From contig NC_057819.1 in assembly GCF_910594005.1 (NCBI RefSeq), forward strand, positions 120,749,669 to 120,813,668: a stretch of DNA of 64,000 nucleotides, read 5' to 3'. This DNA is from Cervus elaphus. Lineage: Eukaryota; Chordata; Mammalia; Artiodactyla; Cervidae. The translations under genes and the position numbers were made by a program. Each line of letters starts with the position of its first letter. The first letter of the stretch is position 1. The notes under the pieces were generated by a model that worked only from the letters and a program-made list of their open reading frames with translations, did no database searches and was not told the DNA's origin. Positions 12,250 to 23,412 of the stretch are shown here, piece by piece.

Positions 12250-13490
12250 CAAAATGTTAAGTTGGCCAATAAACACATGAGAAGATGCTTAACATCATTC
12301 AGTATTAGGGAAATGCAAATCAAAACTACAATGAGATATCACCTCACTCCCGTCAGAATGGCCATATTCAAAAAGATCTACAAACAATAAAGGCTGGAGA
12401 GGACAGGGAGAAAAGGCAACCCTCTAGTACTGTTGCTGAGACTGTAAACTGATACAGCCACTTTGGAGAAGAGTACGGAGATTCCTTATAAAACTACCAC
12501 AAGACCCAGCAGTCCCACTACGGGGGGTATACCCTGAGAAAACCACAATTCAAAGACACATGTAACTCAGTGTTCACTGCAGCACTATTTACAAAAGCTA
12601 GGGCATGGAAGCAACCTAGATGTCCACTGACAGATGAATGGATGGAGAAGATGTGGTACATATACACAACGGAATATTATTCAGCCGTAAAAAGGAATGG
12701 ATTTGAGTCAGTTCTAGTGAGGTGGATGAACCTAGAGCCTGTTACACAGAGTGAAGTCAGAAAAACAAATATTGTGTATTAATGCATATATATGGAATCT
12801 AGGAAAACTGCACTGATGAACCTATTTGCAGGGAAGGAACGGAGATGCAGATACAGAGAACAGACTTGTGGACACAGTGAGGGAAGGCAAGAGTAGGACC
12901 AACTGAGAAAGTAGCATTGACATATAGGACACTGTGCTGTGCTGAGTCGCTCAGTCGTGTCTGACTCTTTGGGACCCCATGGACTGTAGCCCGCCAGGCT
13001 CCTCTGTCCACAGGAGTTCTCCAGGCAAGAATACTGGAGTGGGTTGCCATGCCCTCCTCCAGGCATCTCCCCAACCCAGGGATCGAACCCAGGTCTCCCA
13101 CATTGCAGGTAAATTCTTTACCATCTGAGTCACCAGGGAAGCCTAAGAATACTGGAGTGGGTAGCCTATCCCTTCTCCAGGGGATCTTCCCAACCCAGAA
13201 ATCGAACCAGGGTCTCTTGTATTACAGGTGGAGTCTTTACCAGCTGAGCTACCAGGGAAGCCCATATACAACACTATCCTGTGTAAAATAGCTAGCTAGT
13301 GGGAAGCTGCTATATACCACAAGAGCCCAACCCGGGGCTCTGTGATGGGCTAGAGGGGGGATGGGAAAGTGGAGCGAGGTTCAAGAGCAGGGGGCTATGC
13401 ATATAATTATGGCTGATTCGAGCTGTTGTATGGCAGAATCCAACACAACACTGTAAAGCAATTATCCTCCAATTTTAAAAAAAAGTGTTA
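12250..13490 (+). repeat. L1 LINE 3' half (sense) with nested SINE dimer
   Basis: Contains the L1 ORF2 C-terminal region, with fragments such as WYIYTTEYYSAVKRNG at about 12640-12710, and the ruminant L1 3' UTR ending gtaaagcaattatcctcc plus an A run near 13480. Frames are broken. The copy is interrupted at 12934-13262 by the Bov-tA dimer. Confidence 0.85.
12934..13262 (-). repeat. Bov-tA dimer nested in L1
   Basis: Two Bov-tA units in the same orientation. On the minus strand, a unit truncated at 'ccactccagtattct' is followed directly by a full unit. It is flanked by an imperfect 13-bp duplication, catataggacact (12921-12933) and catatacaacact (13263-13275), so the pair probably inserted as one element. 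Confidence 0.8.
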
Positions 13491-13805
13491 GAAAGAGAAG
13501 AGGTAAGAAATTATTCACTAGACTTCTGTACAAATATTTTGATCACCAAAATTATGCATACTCATTAAAAAAAATGCAATTATGACTAAGCATGACATTA
13601 ACAGCAAAATCCACACAAGTGTATTCAGTTTCTTTAGTATGCTATATTTCAAATTGCATTAATTAATCACAGTATTTACCCACAGTTCATTATTTAGTTT
13701 AAAAAAAATTTTAATGAATAAAATAAAACTTAGATGGCAAACGACTCACTTACTTGGAATAAAGGTTATAGTTGAAATCAAGACATTAAAGCTTATTTAA
13801 CCCAC

Positions 13806-13886
13806 CTGTCTTAGTTCCACTGTTGGGCCTCGTCCCACATCCAAAGCAACTTTAATAGGGGCCAAACAAGGGTGAAGTTTAAGCAC
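13806..13886 (-). CDS. POLG2: POLG2 coding exon 6
   Basis: Residues 371-397, exactly 27 codons: VLKLHPCLAPIKVALDVG and onward to ELRQ. Acceptor ttttag, donor CAG|gtgggt. It opens the C-terminal anticodon-binding-like domain. Confidence 0.96.
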
Positions 13887-14349
13887 CTAAAACAATTTAA
13901 AGAGCAGGGATAAAAAGGACAAGCACTAATAAACATGAAGCTTCTTAAACAGTTGAAATTTTCTGTGTGAAAATGGAAGCCTGCTGAGGTCATAACAAGT
14001 CATGTAAAGATGCATCAGTTATCTGCATTCAGATGCCATAGATTTCTCCACTTAGGCATTAAGCAGAAACACATTCACTTGATACTCTCCCTTCTCCTGA
14101 CAACTCCATCTTCCCTCAGTCAAAACGCCCTTTCCTGGAATCACTGCCTTCACTACCCAGCCTGTGCCATGTACCTTATCACTTGCACTTTCTCCTGCCA
14201 AAACCCATCACTCTACACATTCATTCAGCCATTCAACACTTGGCTCGAGAAACAGTCCTAGGTGGTGGGGACAAAAATCCCTGTCCCTCACAATGGGAGA
14301 AGATAACAAAATAAGAAAGTAAGATATTTGAAGGTAGGAAAGGAAAAGA

Positions 14350-14557
14350 AAGTGAAGTCGCTCAGTCGTGTCTGACTCTTTGTGACCCCATGGACTGCAT
14401 GCAGCCTACCAGGCTCCCCTGTCCATGGGATTTTCCAGGCAAGTGTACTGGAGTGGGCTGCCATTTCCTTCTCCAGGGGACCTTCCCGACCCAGGTATCG
14501 AACCCGGGTCTCTCGCATGCAGGCAGACACTTTACCGTTTGAGCTACCAGGGAAACT
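14350..14557 (-). repeat. Bov-tA SINE with clear TSD
   Basis: Full-length antisense copy. A perfect 14-bp duplication, atatttgaaggtag, lies at 14324-14337 and 14560-14573. An A/GAAA tract follows at 14583-14607. Confidence 0.92.
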
Positions 14558-14639
14558 CTATATTTGAAGGTAGTAAGTGCTTGAAAAAAAAAAAAGAAAG
14601 AAAGAAGACATGTGTTGGCAAGGGGTGGGCTAGGGGAGG

Positions 14640-15170
14640 GCTGTTTGCAATTTTAAATAAGGTGATAAGACAAAGTTTCCTCTCTGAGGTGACAATTGAG
14701 CAAAGGTTTGAAAGTGGATTGAGGGGCAAGACTTGTGTGTTTGGAGGAAGAGCACTCAGACAAAGGGAAGAACTAATGACATGGCTCTGGGGGACACCTA
14801 GCATGTTCTAGAAACAACAATGATGTCTGCGTTGCTCGAGCAGACTGAGTAACGTAGAGATGAGTTCGAGGGCAAAAAGAAAAACGTTTTGTAAAACATT
14901 TTAAGGGGCTTGAGCTTTTCCCCTGAGTAAGAGGAGCTTACTGGAGGGTTTAAAGCAGAAGAACTGAGTAACATGTACTGTTCAAAAGGGCCACTTGGTG
15001 CAGAGAGGTGGGGATGAGGGTGGCTTAGATCAGAATTCAAGCAGGGGAGGTGGTAAGAAAAGGTCAGATTCAGGATATATGTTGGAGACAGAGTCAGAGA
15101 GGTTTTGCTGATGGTTTGGAAGTGGGGTATAAGAGAAAGAAGGGATCGCCCTTGTTTGTTTGCCACACAT
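14640..15170. repeat. Old diverged mammalian repeat (L2-like, uncertain)
   Basis: Phrases such as 'cctctctgaggtgacaattgag', 'gagcttttcccctgagtaag' and 'ggtcagattcaggatatatg' match a common old mammalian repeat, probably L2 in antisense. The family call is tentative. Confidence 0.4.
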
Positions 15171-16134
15171 GCCCCATAAATCCCAACTCCCAGAAGGGCC
15201 ACATCAGACTAAATGAACACTGCATAATAAATCACTAACTGTGCAGAGTGGAGCTACAAGCTCGTGGTGTCTGATGCCAGGTGAGCACTCAACATGTTAA
15301 AACTTTTGATTTGGAGCAGCTCCCTGTCACAGTTGAGGGGAACAGGACTATTCTAAACTCTTGCCACTTAAACCCCTACTCCTCCACATTTTAAGCTAAC
15401 AATCTTGCTTCTGAATTCCCCAAGAAAACAAAGGATGTGAGTAAAGCTTCCTTCAAGGGCCAAACAGTCCCGGCTGCCTATTTATACTATTGTTTTTCCT
15501 CCCTGCTGTTTAAAGTAACCCTTTCAAGACAACCCCCTCCCCAACATGTATTCTTGATTCTGTCTTAATCCTTCTTGTTTCTTCCAAAATTTTGCTCCAT
15601 TAGGCATTTCATTCTCTCCTACAACTGCAACCCCTCCTGTCTCTCTTGACTTTGAGCCCGTAAGAATGCTAAAACTGCACATCCTAAAATAAGCCGTTCC
15701 CTTGACCCAAACCCATGGCTTGCTCCTGTGATCCAGTGACCAGCCACTTGGGGTCAGACCAGAAGCTGAGAGGTCAACACCACAAGTTTGGCTGGTCTGT
15801 CTTACTCCTATTTAACATTCTGCTTCTGATGTAAGTGGAAGCCATCAGTGAAAAGGCTCAGGGGCTGAGAGTCAGAGAGCTGTCTAGCTGCCCAAGATCA
15901 AACAGAAACACCTTTGGGGTTACCCAGTAGGGATTCCTGGCTCTAATTCTGCAAGAACCTGCTTATTATTCCTGTGGCCACATTCTCAAAGAAACCTGAA
16001 AAATATTTCAAATACTTGCACTAAAAAAATAATTATTCAGAGTTTATGTTAGAAACCAAGTGCGCTAACATAAAAAAGAGGGGAGAAACCTGTATTTTTA
16101 ACTTCCCAAGGCTGTCTCTGAAATATCAAAGTAC

Positions 16135-16275
16135 CTTTCTATGAAGATCTTTCTTTCTTGTAAAGGAGTTCTCTGTTAGCTGGAAAGAATCATAGAGGTA
16201 GGCCAGCATGCCTCGGTCTAGATCTCCATTTATAGATAAAACAGAAGGAACCACGTTTTTCCGCCCGTCTCGGCC
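16135..16275 (-). CDS. POLG2: POLG2 coding exon 5
   Basis: Residues 324-370, 47 codons in phase 0 at both ends: GRDGRKNVVPSVLSINGDLD, then SFTRKKDLHRK. Acceptor attgag, donor AAAG|gtactt. Confidence 0.96.
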
Positions 16276-16850
16276 CTCAATAGAAAAGTACAACAAAAAT
16301 AAAGCATTATTCAGCAGAATAACACCTCCTAAAATCATATTTTAGACTTACAGAATCATAATACAAACTGATCAATCAACCTAGACAGACTGATGAAAAA
16401 AATTTAAAAGTTATCATTTTGGCAACCCTCACAGTAATCACTGATTTGGGCAAGAATGATGCTGTAACACCAGCAGGTCAAAATTTGGTGAGAAACAGGT
16501 TATTTTCACATAAATTATCTGCCCACAAAAGACTTAATTACTTGTCAATGAATAACCTCAAAATACTTATCAGCTTTACAATGGAGAAACCTGGTAGGAT
16601 CATCTTAGTCAAGTGATAAAAGTTACTATCACCAGTAACAAACTGCTATCACATGCCTCCTGACATGATGCGCTGAGGAGAGGGTAGCACCATTGCTGTG
16701 GCATGCCTAGCAAAAAAACACATGAAGGAAACTTCAACCAGGGGACGTTCTACAGAGCAACTGGCCTGTACTCTTCAAAAATGTCAAGGTCATGAAAGAC
16801 AAGGAAAGACAAAAGAAACTGTTCATCTGAAGGGGACTAAGAACACATGA

Positions 16851-17130
16851 CCGGAGAAGGCAATGGCACCCCACTCCAGTGCTCTTGCCTGGAAAATCCC
16901 ATGGACGGAGGAGCCTGGTAGGCTGCAGTCCATGGCGTCTCGAAGAGTCGGACACGACTGAGCGACTTCACTTTCACTTTTCACTTTCATGCACTGGAGA
17001 AGGAAATGGCAACCCACTCCAGTGTTCTTGCCTAGAGAATCCCAGGGACGGCGGAGCCTGGTGGGCTGCCGTCTATGGGGTCACACAGAGTCAGACACGA
17101 CTGAAGCGACTTAGCAGCAGTAGCAGCAGC
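16851..17130 (+). repeat. Bov-A2 SINE (dimeric)
   Basis: Two Bov-A monomers in tandem, each with the actccagtg(c/t)tcttgcct and gtcggacacgactgag / gtcagacacgactgaagc blocks, ending in an agcagcag tail. A perfect 12-bp duplication, aagaacacatga, lies at 16839-16850 and 17131-17142. Confidence 0.93.
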
Positions 17131-17400
17131 AAGAACACATGACAACTACTTGAAATACAAGATCCTAGATTGGATCCTGGACCTATAAAGGGCAGATTGG
17201 AATAACTGGTCACATTTGAAGGGTTCTGTGGATTTGGCAGTAATAGCAGATTACTGTTACTTTCCTGATCATAATGACTGCACGGCAGTTACATAGGTGA
17301 GTCCTTGTAATACTTGAGAAATGTATACTAACATATTAAGAAGTCTTGGGCCAGCCACCATGCCTACAGTTAATTCTCAAATGGTTCAGAAATGATCACA

Positions 17401-17566
17401 GGGTAGTCCAGTGGTTAAGAATCTGCCTTCTAATGCAGGGGACCAGGGTTCGACCCCCGTCTGGGGACTAAGATGCCACACACCGTGGGGCAACTAAGTC
17501 TGTGCACCACAACTAAGACCTGTCACAGCCGAAAATTAATAAATAAGATTAAAAAAAATAATAAAA
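17401..17566 (+). repeat. CHR-type tRNA SINE
   Basis: Sense copy: tRNA A box (gtccagtggttaagaatc), B box (gggttcgaccccc), then a body ending in an AATAA-rich tail. Confidence 0.85.
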
Positions 17567-17664
17567 TGTACAAGTCAGCGGTTTTTTTACAAAGTACATC
17601 TTCAAAATGTTCATGGTGAGAGAATCTGGGTAAAGGAGACACAGGAGCACAAGGGAAAACATAC

Positions 17665-17838
17665 GTGCAATTGAGCCACACTTCCAGGATACGTGTGTAA
17701 AAGTTCATGATCTCCTAGATTCCACAGGGTTTCTATTGGCTCCTTTCCCCAGGGAAAATTGTAGTAAAGTTTGTTTCCTTTTCGGCCTGCTTCATCCTGA
17801 CAATCTCCACTGCTGAAGTTAGATGGACTCACAGCAAA
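17665..17838 (-). CDS. POLG2: POLG2 coding exon 4
   Basis: Residues 266-323, 58 codons: FAVSPSNFSSGDCQDEAGRK, then LYYNFPWGKE and LLHTYPGSVAQLH. Acceptor tttccag, donor CAC|gtatgt. An apparent start at 17832 is only a GTG inside the exon. Confidence 0.96.
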
Positions 17839-18640
17839 CTGGAAAGCAAAGTTTGTCTTATTAACTTATTAAAATAAACATTAAAAGTAAAGTTGCCTAC
17901 AGAAACTGAATGAAATGGGTCAAGTTCCATATAAGAACTGTTAAGTTTAATTAAATATGAGTGTATATACTGCTAAAAATACTGTTTTTTAATCTGAAAG
18001 AATTACAGAGAATAACTGTGGATGCTATCTAGCCTTTCTGTGGTCAATTAAAAAGAAGGGAAGGAACCATGAACTTAGATACAGAAAAAAGTATCACATA
18101 CCATTCTCATCCTTCCACAAACAGCCTGAGTATTTGTGATCATTTCATTTAGTTTAGGTGAGTATTTGGAGATTCTGAGAGTTAGAGTAATAAGACAACG
18201 GCAAGACAAAAATGCTTACTTCAGCTTTTCTCTCTTAGGCTTACATTGAAACCTGACTGTAAATTATAGGACCATTTGACTAATATGGAGAGTTCTTGGA
18301 GGTTGGGAGGAAAAGCTAAAGCTATAAGAGTGGGCAAGGGTCAAACTCTCTACCAGTCAGGAATGCCAGGTAAGAGAAGTTGAGCTTTGTTTTGTTAAAG
18401 TCTTACGAACAAAAGTTTCTGACCAAAACATCAACAAATACTTTACCAAAGTAACTTTGTCTTACAGAATAATGAAAATCACTACAAAGAGTTTTTTTAT
18501 ATGTACTTGTTAATTTTTATAGCTGTCTCATAAATATAACATAGCTACATCAAATAAAATTTCATTTATTATAGAGTATTACTTCTTACTTAGACAATTT
18601 GTCTATTCATTATTAAATTAAAGGTTAATTATTGTAGTAC
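17839..18640 (-). other. POLG2: POLG2 intron 3
   Basis: About 800 bp of AT-rich sequence with no recognised repeat or RNA gene. Confidence 0.8.
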
Positions 18641-18746
18641 CTTTCTCCACCATAGGAGTCGATGACGTAACCAGAAATCAAGCCACTGGCTTGCAGTTCT
18701 TGCTGAAGTAAACCATACCAGAGAAGCTTCAGTCTTTTCACCGATT
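18641..18746 (-). CDS. POLG2: POLG2 coding exon 3
   Basis: Residues 230-265: IGEKTEASLVWFT, then SQWLDFWLRHRLLWWRK. The acceptor ccaaag has a poor pyrimidine tract; donor AAAG|gtacta. Intron 2 to the next exon is only 113 bp. Confidence 0.94.
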
Positions 18747-18859
18747 CTTTGGATATCAGAAATATAAGATAATCATTTATTTGAAAATCATATAATCTAT
18801 CCCAAAGTGAAAGTGACTGTTTAAACACAAGGCCAAGTTATTTGCCATTTTCTGTGTAC

Positions 18860-18986
18860 CTTTTAACACCATCAGGTGTCTGCTTAGTATCAGAAACAGG
18901 GTGAAAACACACTCCAATCTGAGCAAGGCCAAAAGGCAGCCTCTTGTTTATCAGATCCAGGTAACTAACATAGTGCTCCAAGGCAC
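18860..18986 (-). CDS. POLG2: POLG2 coding exon 2
   Basis: Residues 188-229 (the Gly188 codon is split with exon 1): GALEHYVSYLDLINKRLPFG, then AQIGVCFHPVSDTKQ. Acceptor ttaacag, donor AAAAG|gtacac. Confidence 0.95.
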
Positions 18987-19162
18987 CTGTTAAAAAATAA
19001 ATCAATCATTGTATAAACCCAATCATTTCAGTCAATTTATAGACAAATTAATAATATAATGCTAACACAGCAGTAAGTATAGTAACATGGAGCTAAAGTA
19101 GATCTTAGTTGATTACCACTTAATTTCAAGTAGTGCTCTCCAACTTTTTAGTTTGAAGATTT

Positions 19163-19228
19163 TCTTTCTTTTTTTTTAGCCCCACCCCTCCACCCCCTTT
19201 TTTTTTTTTTTTTTTTTAGCCCCACCCC
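19163..19228 (-). repeat. T-rich mini retro-insertion with TSD
   Basis: Two 'agccccacccct' blocks, each preceded by a T run (one about 20 long), sit between direct repeats of about 15 bp (tagtttgaagattttc). On the minus strand this reads as short GGGGTGGGGCT bodies followed by poly(A), the signature of an extremely truncated retro-insertion. Confidence 0.6.
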
Positions 19229-19249
19229 TAGTTTGAAGATTTTCAAATC

Positions 19250-19700
19250 TACAAGAAAGTTGAAAGAATAGTACAATAAACATCTGTAAATCCTTCACCT
19301 AGATTCACCAACTGCAAACATTTTGCCACATTTCTTTTTTTTGTTCACCACAAAACATTTCAGCAGGCACCTCCTAAAATTAAAAATATTCACTGTACAC
19401 CTTTATCACACCATTAATCATGTCATGATTTCATCTAACATATGATCAATATTTTATTTTCTGTCACCCCAAATGCCATTTATTACTGTCTTTTTCTCCC
19501 TAATTAAGGTTAATGCTCTGCATTTTGATTAGATTTCTTAAATCACTCTAAATCTAGACTATTTCTCTGACTTCTCCAACTTTGCTTTTAATAACAATGA
19601 CTTTTGATTTGAGTACAGGCCAGTCACAGATTAATCTCAAATTAGACTTGTCTGAATATTCCCTTATGATTTAATTTGGTTAATCATTTTTAGCAATAAT
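19250..19700. repeat. Ancient LINE fragment (same type as 6485-7015)
   Basis: Phrases such as 'gaaagaatagtacaataaacatctgtaaatcc' in pieces, 'tgccacattt' and 'taatcatgtcatgatttcat' resemble an old LINE 3' region also present at 6485. Low identity; family uncertain. Confidence 0.35.
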
Positions 19701-20144
19701 TCTACATAGTTGATATGTTATGTCTTATGGAATTCTAATAGGAGGAACCTAGTATCAAATGACCCCATTTCTAATGAAACCAGATTTAGATTAACTAGTT
19801 AAGACAGTGAATATCCATTACCCACTATCTTCCCCAAAAATCTTCCACCCAATCTTTTAGAATTCACTGATGACCCCTGCTTGAATTATTACATCAAGGA
19901 TTACAAAGGTAGTTTTTCTATTCTAGCATTCCTTCTATACTTATTGCACAGCTCCTATTAAAACAAACTCTCTTCAACTCCTCTTTCTACCAAGAGCCTT
20001 ATTTTTTCATTAACTGTGGATTAGATTTTTATTTAATGTGTTCTCATCCATTACCATCAATATTTATTTTAATATTCAATTTGTCCCAAACTTAGCCAGT
20101 GGGAATCTCCTTCAAGCCAGCATCTATGTCCTTTTAACATAAAC

Positions 20145-20662
20145 CCACTCCTGCTCCTTGGAAGGAAAGCTATGACATACCTAGACAGTGAATTAAAAAG
20201 CAGAGACATCACTTTGCCAACAAAGTTCTGTATAGTATAGTCAAAGCTATGGTTTTTCCAGTAGTCATGTATGCATGTCAGAGTTGGACCATAAAGAAGG
20301 CTGAGTGCCAAAGAATTGATGCTTTTGGATTGTGGTGCTGGAGAAGACTCTTGAGAGCCCCTTCGACTGCAAGGAGATCAAAGCAGTCAATCCTAAAGGA
20401 AATCAACCCTAAATATTCATTGGAAGGACTGATGCTGAAGCTCCAATACTTTGGCCACCTGATGGGAAGAGCCAACTCAATAAAAAAGACCCTGATGCTG
20501 GAAAAGAAGAAGGGGATGGTGAGAGAGTGGGATGGCATCACTGACTCAATGGACATGAATCTGAGCAAATTCTGGGAGACAGAGAAGGACAGGGAAGCCT
20601 GGTGCACTGCAATCCATGAGGTTGCAAAGAGTCAGACACAACTTAGCGACTGAACAACAACA
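20145..20662 (+). repeat. BovB (RTE) LINE 3' end, sense
   Basis: The 3' 0.5 kb of BovB: the C-terminal tail of its reverse-transcriptase ORF stays open at 20249-20653 (blocks MVFPVVMYACQSWTIKKAE, YFGHLMGRANS, DREAWCTAIHEVAKSQTQL), then the terminal agagtcagacacaacttag. It is a 5'-truncated dead copy. Confidence 0.92.
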
Positions 20663-21852
20663 CTTAGTCTTCTAGTAATTTTTTGCTTTCTAGCACCATA
20701 AACTGTCCCAAAGTCACCTTATATTGTCCCTGCCCCAGACCTGGAATGAGCCATTTCTCCAAGTACTGGTTCCATTTAGAAACTTGATTCTAGGTGTGCT
20801 CATTGCTATTGTCATTGTTTCTAGGCCTTTTCAATGAAGAAAGCTAGGAAATATGTATTTTTAAAATAAGTTCATACTGATAGTCAATTCAAATTACAAA
20901 GTTTATCCTTATCTGCTTTGTATCTTTTTTCTTACAGTGAAAATCTTGGTTCCTAATATATCTATCCATGGGTCTATTTGCTCAGAGTTGGACACAACTG
21001 AGCAGGCATGCACAAAATACATGTAAAATAGTTGCAGAACTATAATTCCAACATTTCTAATTAGAATAAATCAAAGTTCAAGATTTCTTACACTTAGATT
21101 ATATCCCACTAAACGGTAACACTGTACTCAACAGTTACTTGAGATTTCCACTTCCTGTAATAACTGGCAAGCTTGTTGACAAGAAAAGCTTGGCAAAGAA
21201 ACTTTAAAAAATGACACAAGAGAGCTATCAAGGCAGTAAGGACTGAGGGTCCAAGATCTGGAAAAAAAGGAACAGCAGAGAGGTGAATGCAACATTTAGT
21301 GTTGCTTTTCCAATCTGAAGTAGCAGAGCTGAGAAGCTGAAACACTGACATCGTATGGGGCTGGTAAGTATAAAAATTGTAGTCCAAAGGTCATAAGAAA
21401 GAGAGGCCCTGGCAACACCCCAGCCTTTCACTAGGGGCACCTAAAGGGTTGCCTTCCAGGGGTAAAGTGAAAACGAAGCTGTCAATGAACTTTCTGGATA
21501 AATATGCCCTAACTGCCTGCCCAAAGCAAAAGTAATCCCCACCTGCTAGCCCACAGATAGAAGAAAACATCACCCAGAGCCTCAATTTATCTCTATAATT
21601 AACACACAAATTACTTAGAAAATCAAGAGAAAAGTCCAAATGAACAAAAGTCCAGAGTAACACAGATACTAGAAACAGACATAACTGAGTTATCAGACCA
21701 GACTTTAAAATGTGATCAGTGTGTTCAAGAAAGTTGTTAACAAGATGGGGGAAGTCTAACATATGTGTAATTAATCACAGGACAGAAGAGAATAGGGCAG
21801 TAGCGCTCTTTGGAGATATAATGGCTGAGAATTTTTAAAAACCATTCATACT

Positions 21853-22100
21853 TAGATCAATTCAGTTCAGTCCCTCAGTCGCGTCCGACTCTTTGCGACC
21901 TCATGGACTGCAGCACGCCAGGCCTCCCTGTCCATCACCAACTCCCGCAGTTTACTCAAACTCATGTCCATTGAGTCGGTGATGCCATCCAACCATCTTA
22001 TCCTCTGTCGTCCCATTCTCCTCTCTCCTTCAATCTTTCCCAGCATCAGGGTCTTTTCAAATGAGTCAGCTCTTCGCATCAGGTGGCCAAAGTATTCATA
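21853..22100 (-). repeat. BovB LINE 3' end, antisense
   Basis: Antisense of the last ~250 bp of BovB, from ttcagttcagtccctcagtc to ggtggccaaagtattcat. It lies 1.2 kb from the sense copy at 20145, so the two form an inverted pair in one intron. Confidence 0.92.
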
Positions 22101-22633
22101 CGCAGAGGCTACCACAATAGTTCAGACATGAAATAAAGAAGGCAAGGGCATGGGGCATAGAAAGAAATGGCAAACTGGTACTTGAAAGCTAGAAGCACTA
22201 AACAACCAAAAGATTAGGCAAGTGCATGGATTTAAGTTTCTTAAAGAGAATGTCTGGCTCATCAATAAACACTTTGATGAATCTAAGACAGCTACGTTTC
22301 ATTTTCTCAGGGGAAAGAAAAAATTGATTTGTTTTGGGACATGGTAATGAAAAGTGATTTAACTTCCCCAAAGTAAAACCATCATGAATAATTAAAGTAG
22401 TTCAAATCAAAATTGTCAGATTTACTCAACAGTTTAAGTTTGCCTTATTTTATTAAGGAAATCTTTAAAAGGTTATAATATAGGTACTAATTTTCAAAGA
22501 CCATGGACATTGGTTATTTCAAATTACTTCCTAGTACCGCTTAATAAAAAAAAATGGCAAGGATAACATGTTGCAAAGATGAGATGCTGTGGCAGCCAAG
22601 TCTGTCCTATTAAAAAAAAAAAAAATCTGATTT

Positions 22634-22665
22634 CCCCCCCCCCCCCTCCTCCCGCCCCCGCCCCG
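22634..22665. repeat. C-rich tract (G-rich on the minus strand)
   Basis: A run of 13 C, then tcct, ccc, g, ccccc, g, cccc. On the minus strand (the POLG2 sense strand) this gives several G runs of 3 or more with 1-4 nt loops, enough for a predicted G-quadruplex. Confidence 0.85.
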
Positions 22666-22881
22666 GATCTCTACTATCAGGTACTATTTAACTTTAAAGG
22701 TATACCATGCCCTACTAAGTTCTGTGTATTCACTAAAGAATCACTTAAAAACTTGATCAGTCCTATTATTCTGCCAATTCAAAAACTACCTTAACGGCTC
22801 TTCAAACAACATATTATGCACATAAGTTTTCGTAAGAAAAACTGAGGGCATTTTCTTGTTACTCTGGAAAAACGAGCTCTT

Positions 22882-22999
22882 TTTTTTAAAAATTTGGCTA
22901 TGAGGCATATGGGATCTTAGTTCCCTGACCCGGGATCAAAGCCACACCCTTGCACTAGAAGCTTGGAGTCTTAACCACTGGACCACCAGGGGAAATCCC
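22882..22999 (-). repeat. Short tRNA-derived SINE with TSD
   Basis: Antisense copy: catatgggatcttagttccc, then the tRNA end taaccactggaccaccaggg. A perfect 13-bp duplication, aaaacgagctctt, lies at 22869-22881 and 23000-23012. Confidence 0.9.
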
Positions 23000-23412
23000 A
23001 AAACGAGCTCTTAGTAAGTCTTTTGTGTGTTTAAAAGAAAGAAAGAAAGAAGAGTAACTGTGGAAATACTTGTTAGTATTTTAGTAACAATGAACCAATG
23101 ATTCAAACACGCGATTTAACTTAGGTCCTAATTCTAGGACTACTCAATTGAACCCCAAAATACTAGGGTTGCCTTGGGAAACTGACAGCTTTACTAGATC
23201 CTTGAACCAGATTCTTTAAGAACCAATAACGATCCCATGAACCAGTTGTCTCCAAGGTAGCAAGACTATCAATAAACCCAACTACGTCAAGAAGACAGAT
23301 TCAGGTAATTTCCTTTCCACGTGACTAAAGGGCCAGTTGCAATTCGTGAAATCGAGCGAGATTGCCTTTCCACCCCGACACCTATTTTGAAGCATGAAAT
23401 CGTGAAGCATAC

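Larger units (their letters stand above)
10275..13805 (-). other. POLG2: POLG2 intron 6
   Basis: Contains a Bov-tA (10457-10648), an A/GAAA tract near 11018-11048 and an L1 3' half (12250-13490) broken by a Bov-tA dimer. The remaining sequence is unclassified. Confidence 0.8.
13887..16134 (-). other. POLG2: POLG2 intron 5
   Basis: Contains a Bov-tA (14350-14557) and a diverged old repeat (about 14640-15170). The rest, including 15200-16100, is unclassified. Confidence 0.8.
16276..17664 (-). other. POLG2: POLG2 intron 4
   Basis: Contains Bov-A2 (16851-17130) and a CHR-type SINE (17401-17566). The remainder is unclassified. Confidence 0.8.
18987..23412 (-). other. POLG2: POLG2 intron 1
   Basis: The longest POLG2 intron. 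It holds a T-rich mini-insertion (19163-19228), an old LINE fragment (about 19250-19700), two BovB 3' ends in opposite orientation, a C-rich tract (22634-22665) and a tRNA SINE. Confidence 0.85.

Noticed and set aside
17401..17470. tRNA gene
   Set aside because: A and B boxes are present but belong to a tRNA-derived SINE with an A-rich tail; no tRNA cloverleaf is kept. The same holds for all other tRNA-like hits.
20249..20653. 134-aa open frame
   Set aside because: It is the C-terminal tail of the BovB reverse-transcriptase ORF in a 5'-truncated copy, not a host gene.
23282..23412. Extension of the POLG2 exon 1 frame to a stop at 23282
   Set aside because: A good donor (G|gtatgc) ends the exon at 23413 and exon 2 restores the conserved GALEHYV sequence. 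The extension is intron.
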